In this document: in pieces, positions 48,001 through 58,525 of the stretch
Position numbering within the stretch: the first letter of the stretch is position 1
Layout of the letters: each line of letters opens with the position of its first letter
Assembly: GCA_009746045.1 (NCBI GenBank)
Contig: RPFO01000027.1
Location: 5,641,924-5,705,923, forward strand
DNA length: 64,000 nucleotides
Source: Mesostigma viride
Taxonomy: Eukaryota > Streptophyta > Mesostigmatophyceae > Mesostigmatales > Mesostigmataceae
Direction: 5' to 3'
The notes under the pieces: generated by a model
Told to the model about the DNA's origin: nothing
Seen by the model: the letters and a program-made list of their open reading frames with translations, nothing else
The model's database searches: none
Program-made: the position numbers and the translations under genes

Positions 48001-51000
48001 ACTGTGGGGACCATGAAGCGTGGTAAAGGAGCGGGATGGCCGCGCGGGCGTGCGCAAGCTGCTGCGGTGAGCACGATACGTGTGTGGCTGTAGGCAACAT
48101 GGTACTGTGGGGACCATGAAGCGTGGTAAAGGAGCGGGATGGCCGCGCGGGCGTGCGCAAGCTGCTGCGGTGAGCACGACACGCGTGTGGCTGTAGGCAA
48201 CATGGTACTGTGGGGACCATGAAGCGTGGTAAAGGAGCGGGATGGCCGCGCGGGCGTGCGCAAGCTGCTGCGGTGAGCACGATACGCGTGTGGCTGTAGG
48301 CAACATGGTACTGTGGGGACCATGAAGCGTGGTAAAGGAGCGGGATGGCCGCGCGGGCGTGCGCAAGCTGCTGCGGTGAGCACGATACGCGTGTGGCTGT
48401 AGGCAACATGGTACTGTGGGGACCATGAAGCGTGGTAAAGGAGCGGGATGGCCGCGCGGGCGTGCGCAAGCTGCTGCGGTGAGCACGATACGTGTGTGGC
48501 TGTAGGCAACATGGTACTGTGGGGACCATGAAGCGTGGTAAAGGAGCGGGATGGCCGCGCGGGCGTGCGCAAGCTGCTGCGGTGAGCACGATACGTGTGT
48601 GGCTGTAGGCAACATGGTACTGTGGGGACCATGAAGCGTGGTAAAGGAGCGGGATGGCCGCGCGGGCGTGCGCAAGCTGCTGCGGTGAGCACGATACGCG
48701 TGTGGCTGTAGGCAACATGGTACTGTGGGGACCATGAAGCGTGGTAAAGGAGCGGGATGGCCGCGCGGGCGTGCGCAAGCTGCTGCGGTGAGCACGACAC
48801 GCGTGTGGCTGTAGGCAACATGGTACTGTGGGGACCATGAAGCGTGGTAAAGGAGCGGGATGGCCGCGCGGGCGTGCGCAAGCTGCTGCGGTGAGCACGA
48901 CACGCGTGTGGCTGTAGGCAACATGGTACTGTGGGGACCATGAAGCGTGGTAAAGGAGCGGGATGGCCGCGCGGGCGTGCGCAAGCTGCTGCGGTGAGCA
49001 CGACACGCGTGTGGCTGTAGGCAACATGGTACTGTGGGGACCATGAAGCGTGGTAAAGGAGCGGGATGGCCGCGCGGGCGTGCGCAAGCTGCTGCGGTGA
49101 GCACGATACGCGTGTGGCTGTAGGCAACATGGTACTGTGGGGACCATGAAGCGTGGTAAAGGAGCGGGATGGCCGCGCGGGCGTGCGCAAGCTGCTGCGG
49201 TGAGCACGACACGCGTGTGGCTGTAGGCAACATGGTACTGTGGGGACCATGAAGCGTGGTAAAGGAGCGGGATGGCCGCGCGGGCGTGCGCAAGCTGCTG
49301 CGGTGAGCACGACACGCGTGTGGCTGTAGGCAACATGGTACTGTGGGGACCATGAAGCGTGGTAAAGGAGCGGGATGGCCGCGCGGGCGTGCGCAAGCTG
49401 CTGCGGTGAGCACGATACGTGTGTGGCTGTAGGCAACATGGTACTGTGGGGACCATGAAGCGTGGTAAAGGAGCGGGATGGCCGCGCGGGCGTGCGCAAG
49501 CTGCTGCGGTGAGCACGATACGTGTGTGGCTGTAGGCAACATGGTACTGTGGTGACCATAAAGCGTGGTAAAGGAGCGGGATGGCCGCGCGGGCGTGCGC
49601 AAGCTGCTGCGGTGAGCACGATACGTGTGTGGCTGTAGGCAACATGGTACTGTGGTGACCATGAAGCGTGGTAAAGGAGCGGGATGGCCGCGCGGGCGTG
49701 CGCAAGCTGCTGCGGTGAGCACGATACGCGTGTGGCTGTAGGCAACATGGTACTGTGGGGACCATGAAGCGTGGTAAAGGAGCGGGATGGCCGCGCGGGC
49801 GTGCGCAAGCTGCTGCGGTGAGCACGATACGCGTGTGGCTGTAGGCAACATGGTACTGTGGGGACCATGAAGCGTGGTAAAGGAGCGGGATGGCCGCGCG
49901 GGCGTGCGCAAGCTGCTGCGGTGAGCACGACACGTGTGTGGCTGTAGGCAACATGGTACTGTGGGGACCATGAAGCGTGGTAAAGGAGCGGGATGGCCGC
50001 GCGGGCGTGCGCAAGCTGCTGCGGTGAGCACGACACGCGTGTGGCTGTAGGCAACATGGTACTGTGGTGACCATAAAGCGTGGTAAAGGAGCGGGATGGC
50101 CGCGCGGGCGTGCGCAAGCTGCTGCGGTGAGCACGACACGCGTGTGGCTGTAGGCAACATGGTACTGTGGGGACCATAAAGCGTGGTAAAGGAGCGGGAT
50201 GGCCGCGCGGGCGTGCGCAAGCTGCTGCGGTGAGCACGACACGCGTGTGGCTGTAGGCAACATGGTACTGTGGGGACCATAAAGCGTGGTAAAGGAGCGG
50301 GATGGCCGCGCGGGCGTGCGCAAGCTGCTGCGGTGAGCACGACACGTGTGTGGCTGTAGGCAACATGGTACTGTGGGGACCATGAAGCATGGTAAAGGAG
50401 CGGGATGGCCGCGCGGGCGTGCGCAAGCTGCTGCGGGGGTGGTGGGCATAAGTGTAAGGTGTGTCGCTCTTTGTAAGCGCCCGGATGGGTATAATCGCAA
50501 GGGGCGGTAAGGGACACTACAGTGAAACTATCTACTCTGGACAGTAGTGCATTGGCATGTATATTTTGCACTCCACTATCGGCCCCCTCTTGTGCTACCG
50601 AGCTTCAGCTCCCTACAATCCCTCGTCCCCTTCTCTGCGCCTGCCGCCCCGCCTCTATCCCGTGCCACCTTCCTCTCTACCTGTGCCTCGTTACATTAAT
50701 CCACCATGTTATTTAGTTCTGCAGCATCCCTTTCACCTCCCATCCGATGGTCGGTTAACCTTAATATTATTATTAATAATTTACGATAAAAGTAATTATT
50801 ATTTTATTGACCCCCTCTTCTGTTCCCTGTGAAGGCCTGACTGCATCTGACCCGTGCATTATCTTACCCATATCAGTGGCCGGACTGCCTTGACCCGTGC
50901 ATTATCAGGGGCCTGACTGCCTTGACCCGTGCATTATCAGGGGCCTGACTGCCTTGACCCGTGCATTATCAGGGGCCTGACTGCCTTGACCCGTGCATTA

Positions 51001-52797
51001 TCAGGGGCCGGATAATAGCAGTGTTTTATCCTGCCGCATTACTTAATTCTTCCAGCCTCACCTCGATTCGAATCTTTCCCTTCTTACTGCCACTGTCCTG
51101 TGGGCCCCCCACCTCTCTCTTCTTTCGACCTGTTTACGCAATTCCGTCACATCCCTCTGCTTCCCCGCTCAGCTTCACCTCCATAAGAATCCCTCGTTCT
51201 TCTTCCACCTTACTTTTTGCTCAACCCCCCGCCCCCCTCTCCCCTTGTTCTGCCAGCTTCACCTCGTTGGCCCTGTGCTGACCTTTTCTGCCTCTGTCCC
51301 TCGCCCTGCCTCGTCATGCTGCCATCTTCCCTCTCTTTCTCTGCCAGCTTCATGTCGTCAGTGCGATTATTCGTCACTTCCTCCCTTCAGCTTCCCCCCC
51401 ACCCTAATCCCTCATCAGCACTCCCCACCGTCATCTTCACCCCCACACTAATCCTGGTGGTTCCACTACTTTTTGTCCTGCTGCCACGTCACTCTCTTGC
51501 CCCCTCAGCTTCACCTCGTCAGCGCTCAACCAGGGCCAGACGTGGGACCCCGTGACCCCCCTCCAGCCCAAGGACCGCCCCGACCTGTACGAATGGGGCC
51601 GCTGCCACGGCCACTACCACTACACCGCGTTTGCCTACTATCACCTGTACAACAACAACTTCACAGCACTCGTCAAGAGCGGCCGGAAGAACGCCTACTG
51701 CCTGGCGGACTCGGCGCGGCGATTCAATGGCTCCCGCATCCAGTGCTCCGGAGCGCACGACTGCGGGCGCCAGGGGTGGGTGTTTTGCTAATGTACTTGT
51801 CTTTGGGGTGTGATGGAGTCATGGTTGTTGATGGACTAGTATGTGAAGATGCTACCGCTACCGTGGCATTGCTCCAACTGGTCGAGCATCCTCCTTCCCC
51901 CCCTTCCCCCGCCTTAACCCGAACATTGTCACAGACCAACCTTGAGGGTTGCTTTGCGAAGCCGTAGCCCCATCCTGTTGGAGGGCTGGTTAATTAATTG
52001 ATTTACTTGCACGTAGACTGCATCATGTGAGCACAAGTCCGCATCGGGGTGGAAATTGTGTGGGACATATGGCTATCTAGCTTCTAGTTGTAGTTGAGGC
52101 CTGGTTGGGACAGCTATGCACACAAACACGAATGAAACGGTTGCTCTTTATTTATCCTCCCCTTCCCTACCCTTATTCTATTCTTTGGGACTCGTCTAAG
52201 GCTGGTTAGGACCAACATGCGTCGGACCAAAAGGGGTTGCCGTGCGAAGCCGTAGACAGCTACCCATGGTCCGACGCATGCTTCGCCTTCTCGCGAATAA
52301 GATTCAACTAACTATTATAGTAGTACCAAGTTTAAGTGTTGTTTGCCATGTGTTTTGATGTATCGATACAACTGTCCGTTGCTCTCTAATTTATTTGTAC
52401 AAATGTAGCAGTCTATTGCCTTCCAGTTGAATAGTACAAATTCAACCATCTGTCGCTCTCTGCCCCCCCTGTTCATCTCCCCTGCAGCCTGCTCGAGGGC
52501 TGGCTGGACAGCTACGCGTGGTCAGACGAGTGCTCGTGGCTGGACGTGACCGACGTGCCACCTGGCAACTACCAGCTCGAGGTGGTCATCAACCCGAAGC
52601 AGGTATTCCACGAGAACAGTTTCGAGAACAACGCTGCGCGCGTGCCTGTGTACCTGCCCTGCGACTTCCCCGTGGGACCCGTCATGGCCAACCGGACGGG
52701 GCCTTCCACGTGCAACGACGCCACGGGCGGCGTGGCCATGCTGCGGGGCGCGGTCATGCTGGCGACCGTGCTGGGGGCTCTCTTCCTGTTCTTCTAG
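41056..52797 (+). CDS. Secreted lysyl oxidase-like copper amine oxidase with Cys-rich N-terminal region
   Basis: Lysyl oxidases oxidise lysine side chains to aldehydes and so cross-link extracellular proteins. Exons 41056-41402, 42728-43111, 43812-44147, 44861-45154, 51509-51775 and 52488-52797 join in phase to 645 residues. Signal peptide about 1-20 (MKLGMSLILLFLGVVLPAHA). Residues 100-400 are Cys-rich with DGCGGxCGxC-type units and a beta-sandwich-like middle. Catalytic domain about 410-600: DLVMESSVLDDHVYL, MRKLLRFTSSALNQG, then CHGHYH with H487, H489 and H491 aligned to the human copper ligands H292/294/296. K514 (GRKNAYCLAD) and Y552 (LDSYA) align with the human quinone-cofactor pair K320/Y355. 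VTDVPPGNYQLEVVINP is conserved. The last about 20 residues are hydrophobic after a small-residue stretch, suggesting a GPI anchor. Intron 4 (6.35 kb) holds the 103-bp array. Confidence 0.88.
41660..42068. repeat. (CT)n tracts within a 165-bp tandem duplication
   Basis: Three long CT runs (41660-41710, 41821-41875, 41987-42050) separated by two near-identical spacers containing GTGTCTATGTGTCTATGTG. The last run passes into (CTGT)n. Lies in lysyl oxidase intron 1. Confidence 0.93.
43209..43377. repeat. 28-bp tandem repeat, 6 copies
   Basis: CATCAGTCACCACGCTGCTA plus TGATCTTG, exact 28-bp period, in lysyl oxidase intron 2. Confidence 0.95.
45286..50435 (+). repeat. 50 x 103-bp array carrying the lysyl oxidase exon 4 end and 5' splice site
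   Basis: 5,150 bp is exactly 50 units of 103 bp. Unit starts checked at 45286, 45389, 47346, 49406 and 50333 are all in register. Each unit starts GTGAGCACGA and ends TGCGCAAGCTGCTGCG, the same bases that end exon 4 (to 45154) and begin its intron. A 131-bp diverged unit (45155-45285) with a longer copy of the exon end joins exon and array. Units differ at a few fixed offsets (C/T at 11 and 15, G/T at 45, G/A at 52 and 57). None of the three minus-strand frames has a stop. Confidence 0.98.
50883..51010. repeat. 32-bp tandem repeat, 4 copies
   Basis: GACTGCCTTGACCCGTGCAT units at 50883, 50915, 50947 and 50979, between the 103-bp array and the acceptor echoes of intron 4. Confidence 0.95.
51053..51508 (+). 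repeat. Series of decayed copies of the lysyl oxidase exon 5 acceptor
   Basis: CAG followed by CTTCACCTCGTCAGCG or a variant at 51053, 51170, 51254, 51345 and 51388, before the true one at 51506-51508. The copy at 51345 (CAGCTTCATGTCGTCAGTGC) is the closest. Confidence 0.85.
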
Positions 52798-53310
52798 ACG
52801 TCTGTATGTCTAGACGACGCTCGTCTAGTCCGCCCGGCAGGCGCAAGAAAACAGCGGTGCTCCTCCCTTGCTGCATCTCAAGATGGAAATTTCTGCGGTT
52901 TTCTAGAGCAGCAGACACGAGAAGGGGAGGTGTCCTCTTCCCGCTCTAGAGAGGGAGCGTCTTGCCTTGCAGGCGTGACGAAAGACGGTGCTCTCTTCCT
53001 GTAGACGATCCGCAAGACGCCCTTCTAGACCGTCCTGTAGAACAAGCGCAGTGCGTACGCTTCCTTTTCCGGATCGTCTGGATGCGGCGAGGCATGGCCT
53101 CCCTGTTGTTCTTTATGTACGGCACGGAGTGCGTTTCCTGTTTTTTATCAAGGCGAGGCAGGCCTCTCACTTCTCTTTCTGGCCAGGCAGTTCTGATCCT
53201 GGAGTAAGGCAGGCGCTGTTGGAGTTGCAGAGAGACGTTTCCGCTTGGCAGCTTGAGTGCATGAACCACGGAGGGGGACCATGCGATTTTGTATCGACTA
53301 GGCAGTGACG
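52798..53310. other. Lysyl oxidase 3' flank with echoes of the stop-codon end
   Basis: Several TCTAGA-bearing copies of the gene end: 52929-52950, and 52988-53010, which repeats GCTCTCTTCCTG...TAGACG from 52777-52800. Confidence 0.7.
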
Positions 53311-54039
53311 CCCTTTATAAGGTCTGCTGGGTGGTCATGGGGGTGTGAAGCGAGTTCAATTCGATCTGGGAAAGGGCTCGAGGATGCTTTGCATCCAGGG
53401 CTATAGTATTTCAGGCCCGCACTGGTCGTCTCACTGAGGGATGGAATGACGACTAGTGCGCGCAGGAGATTGCTGTTGATGTGATGAAAATTTTGGACAG
53501 GACCTGGACAGGAGCAGAAATTCATAGTTGATCTGAGATTTTCATTGGTGGGAACAACCAGCAACTTTATGTTTTGATCAATTGTAGATGGCATTTTAGT
53601 AACTGCAGGTACTGCCACCTGCCTATCTGCCACATGGCGGGCATGCGTGAGGAGCAGAAGCTTGATGACCTTGTGATTTCTTTTCCCTTTGTTTTCCTTT
53701 TCGGGTGCCCTAGCAAGGTCCTTAGGGCTTAGTAGCAAAGTGAAAACAGTGGCATCACAAAATATATTGTATGGCCTGCTTGGAATTTGCGACTGGTATA
53801 TTTTATAAATTATAATTACTTACATCAGAGTGAAGGCACCCGGTGAAGGTAAACAACGCTAACAGGAGATACCAGGACAAATTTAATGATGGGCATTAAC
53901 CCGCTTTATTAATTAGCTAGATTAATTAATTAATAGACAGAGTGGGAGGGGAACATGGGATGGAATGGATGGTATAAGCTATCTAGGTCCTAGTTACAGG
54001 GGTGTGGGCATTAGCTAGATATTAAAATTAAATTAAATT

Positions 54040-54340
54040 ATAACATGCCTCCGTTGGGAGATCATGTAGCACATATTCCTTGATGGATGGTGGAGTGGAG
54101 AGAGCCGCGTAATCTAACTAACCTAACGCTAATCTACCTAGTCTGAAAAAATCCTAACTACCCGACTCATCAAAACGCCGAGAGTGGATGCGGTATTCAA
54201 ACTGGGCTGGGACCAGTAGGTCATCCAGCAACATCTGGATGTAGTTCGTGACATGTTTCCCTACCCTTTTGGGAACGCCCTTGGGATATATTAAAAGGTA
54301 CTGATCAAAAGGTTGGTACCCCGTAACTCCCAGCACATCA
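54040..54340 (-). mobile_element. LINE 3' end: ORF terminus, 3' UTR hairpin and tail
   Basis: 54336-54154 encodes YPKGVPKRVGKHVTNYIQML, paralogous to IPKKVGKHVMTYPQQL of the LINE at 33.7 kb, with a stop at 54154. About 110 bp downstream on the minus strand come ATATGTGCTACATGAT, CTCCCAACGGAG and an A/T-rich tail, the same 3' end as the SINEs. Confidence 0.7.
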
Positions 54341-54429
54341 ATCCAAAAACGCGTTTTGGTTCCCTGGTAATTATTTCAAGATAGGCTAATAGTCAGTTTG
54401 GCCTCAAATTTGGCACCAAGGTACCTAAT

Positions 54430-55235
54430 CAGATATCTTATGATGCCATGTGGTCAAAAATTTTTTTGGGAGTCGGCACCATGGTAACATGGTGACATTT
54501 GCTAGCATAAAATACCGCACTTTTAGCACTTTCTGGCATGCATGCCTATATGAATGACACTAAATGAACTCAGTTGGGGCTATAACTTTGCACATCTTAT
54601 AAACACATCCCATGCAGCATGCCCACAAAGTTTCAGGCTGGTTGGATCACAAAATGGTGACAGATGCTAGCATAAATACCCCCAAAATGCAGTTTTTCAG
54701 GGTTTTCCAAGGGTTTCATCACACATATGCATATATAATGACACCAAATGAACTCAGTTGGGCATGGAACTTTGCAAATGTTCTAAACACATCCCATGCA
54801 GCATGCCCACAAAGTTTCAGGCTGGTTGGATGACAAATTGGTGACAGATGCTAGCATAAATACCCCAAAATGCAGTTTTTCAGGTTTTCCAAGGGTTTCA
54901 TCACACATTTGCATATATAATGACATCAAATGAACTCAGTTGGACCTGGGACTTGGCACATGTTCGAAACACATCCCATGCAGCCTGCCCACAAAGCTTC
55001 AGGCTGGTTGGATGACAAACTGGTGACAAATGCTAGCATAAATACCACAAAAATGCAGTTTTTCATGGTTTTTCAAGGGTTTCATCACACATGTGCATAT
55101 ATAATGACATCAAATGAACTCAGTTGGACCTGGAACTTGGCACATGTTCGAAACACATCCCATGCAGCCTGCCCACAAAGCTTCAGGCTGGTTGGATGAC
55201 AAATTGGTGACAGATGCTAGCATAAATACCACAGA
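54430..55235. repeat. 184-bp satellite-like tandem repeat, about 4.5 copies
   Basis: CATGCAGCATGCCCACAAAG recurs at 54611, 54795, 54977 and 55161 (spacing 184, 182, 184), with a more diverged copy to the left. Copies are similar but not identical; no gene recognised. Confidence 0.93.
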
Positions 55236-55718
55236 AAAAGCAGCGATCTATTGTTCTTACAAGGGTTTCCTGGCAATCATTCCACCTTGGTGTACAGAAG
55301 GTTCCAAACAACACATCATTACATTATGCATCATATTTACAATGCAGGAAGGCATACTTGGGGGCACATGCCTATAGTACAATGCATTAATAACACAGCT
55401 CTAGCCAGCTAGCTAGCTATATAGTGGCTAATGCCACACCCGGGGGCACGTTCTCACGGCCCTGCTGCATCCTTTTCCTTTTCTTCTTCTCTGCATCTGA
55501 CAGGGGCCTGCCCCCCATCTTCTCATCCACCAGCCTGGTGAGCACCCTGACGTTGGTGACTTGCGTCCGCTACCCTACCCCCATGGCACGCTTGGCCTTA
55601 CGCTTGGTGCATGAAGGTGGAGGGGTGGGTGCGACAGTTGGTCTGGGTTTTCATCACCCCCTTCCTCCAGTGCATGCGTGTGCTCCAACGCCTAAGCAGA
55701 GAAGCACACACACACACA

Positions 55719-55759
<41 letters not shown>

Positions 55760-55858
55760 ACACACACACACACATACACACACACACGTCGATCCCTTAC
55801 CCACACACACACACACACACACATACACATGTATCCACCCACCCATGCATACACGTAG

Positions 55859-56143
<285 letters not shown>

Positions 56144-56149
56144 GTCATA

Positions 56150-56945
56150 CATACCCTCCCTCCCTCCCTCCCTCCCTCCCTCCCTCCCTCCCTCCCTCCC
56201 TCCCTCCCTCCCTCCCTCCTCCCTCCCTCCCTCCTCCCTCCCTCCCTCCCTCCCTCCCTCCCTCCCTCCCTCCCTCCCTCCCTCCCTCCCTCCCTCCCTC
56301 CCTCCCTCCCTCCCTCCCTCCCTCCCTCCCTCCCTCCTCCCTCCCTCCCTCCCTCCCTCCCTCCCCCTCCTCCCTCCCTCCCTCCCTCCCTCCCTCCCTC
56401 CCTCCTCCCTCCCTCCCTCCCTCCCTCCCTCCCTCCCTCCCTCCCTCCCTCCCTCCCTCCCTCCCTCCCTCCCTCCCTCCCTCCTCCCTCCCTCCCTCCC
56501 TCCCTCCCTCCCTCCTCCCTCCCTCCCTCCCTCCCCCTCCCTCCCTCCCTCCCTCCTCCCTCCCTCCTCCCTCCCTCCCTCCTCCTCCCTCCCTCCCTCC
56601 CTCCCTCCCTCCTCCCTCCCTCCCTCCTCCCTCCCTCCTCCCTCCCTCCCTCCTCCCTCCCTCCCTCCCTCCCTCCCTCCCTCCCTCCCTCCCTCCCTCC
56701 CTCCCTCCCTCCTCCTCCCTCCCTCCCTCCCTCCCTCCCTCCCTCCCTCCCTCCCTCCCTCCCTCCCTCCCTCCCTCCCTCCCTCCCTCCTCCCTCCCTC
56801 CTCCCTCCCTCCCTCCCTCCCTCCCTCCCTCCCTCCCTCCCTCCCTCCCTCCCTCCTCCCTCCCTCCCTCCCTCCCTCCCTCCCTCCCTCCCTCCCTCCC
56901 TCCCTCCCTCCCTCCCTCCCTCCCTCCCTCCCTCCCTCCCCCCTC
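56150..56945. repeat. (CCCT)n tract, about 0.8 kb
   Basis: Near-pure TCCC repeats with about 25 one-base contractions (CCT). The minus strand is (GGGA)n, able to form G-quadruplexes. It is not the TTAGGG telomere type. Confidence 0.98.
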
Positions 56946-58525
56946 CCTCATTCATACACCCGTTCATTCATGCATGCAGCCGCTCATCATTAACACGCCT
57001 CCGTTGGGAAACTCACGGGGTATGAACTATGAAACGGGCGGTAAGAAAGGAAGAAGGAGCCGCCTCCCCAACATGCCGCCCGGCAAAGGCAGCGATGGGC
57101 CGTCCAGGAGGGAAACACTGCGCTTTGCCTTGTACGCCGGGGTGCGCAGGCGACGTGCGGGCACTGTCGCGTGTAAATTTGCCTGCCCGCCCCAGTCCTT
57201 CTCGGAACGCCTCCCCAGAGCATGCCGTCATGGTAAGAGCTCTTTTCGCCCGTCGCCGGAAGCTTAAAGCACAAGAATACGCCGGTTAATGACCAGAAAA
57301 TGGGGGGTTGTCGACGTTATAAACCAGTAGCTGTGGTTTTTCCCGCACCCCGAGCACACTCCGGACGGGGCCAGCAAGCCCCGCCCGCAGGATAAACACC
57401 GGGCGATGTTGCTGCGCCCAAGCGAAGTCATATAGCTGCAAGAAAAGACGTAAAAGCGATTAAAAGCACGACATGCAGTGTTGCCCCTGTCAGCGCTCCT
57501 ATAATTCTCACTTTTTCGCGGAAGGCCCGGCGTAAAAATCGGAAACGCAAAATTAAGGGAAATCCTACGCTGGGTTTCTTTGAAATGATGTAAGGAACTG
57601 GTAGAACGTGTTCGCTTCCACCGTCAAGTAGTTTGGGCAACGAGACCTTACCTTAAAGATGCACGGGGCTGGTCGGACGGCGAGCAAAAACTGCGCCAAC
57701 TGCGTGCTTGTCCTCGTTCACACCCAATACAGCAGCGTTTCGCGAGTTTTTTTGTGAATATTATTTTTCCCTATGACAATGCCGTTCGAACAAGCGAAAT
57801 CCGGTACACAATGGCTTCGTATTCCGCGAGCAATAAATTTTCAGCTACCATAGCCGTGCACACCGAATTTCAGTCAACATTGCACGCGCGCACCGAATTT
57901 CGTCAACTTTCGCGCGGGAATTACCGGGGAACCTACCGGCGCTGCGCCGGATTGATGTGAGTAGCGCGTGAATTAATTATCATCAATGCACATGAACGAA
58001 GGATACAATATTTTCAGCAAATGATACAATAGTTTGTTATTACACCCAGCCAGTGCTTGATGACACTATCGATCACTGACATTCCTGTGCTCCAGGATTT
58101 CTATGGGTCAGATGTGATATGGCCCATGCCAGATCTATTGAGTGATATCTATGGCACAATTCGGCGGTGGCCGGACATCGATTGACTGCCAATGATATGG
58201 CTAGCTAACGTCTCGTACATGACACCAGCGGAACACTGATTAGCATAGCCCCCACTTCTGCGACTGTCTGTGTGCATACCCAAAGGCCCGATCCACTATT
58301 CTTTGCCATTCAGATGCGAGAGCAAGGTGTTTTGTCGAGAAATAAATGTACACCATGGCACGAAAGACCTCGTCTCGCGTGGCCAAACAGAGTGCATGCG
58401 CATGCCGCCATGTGTCCCCAGAGGTGCAAAGCATCATGCACCACCAGCGCAAGATTATCTAATTGAACTGGCTTGTGCATGCCACTGGCACGCACCCTCT
58501 TGCATTAACTTAAAACGCCTTCCCC

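Noticed and set aside
45068-50571. Three overlapping minus-strand ORFs of 1,741-1,810 codons with Ala/Arg/His-rich repeats
   Set aside because: They are the reverse complement of the 50 x 103-bp intronic array; because 103 is not a multiple of three and the unit has no minus-strand stop, all three frames stay open.
56150-56945. Telomeric repeat
   Set aside because: The unit is CCCT, not a CCCTAA-type telomere, and unique sequence lies on both sides.
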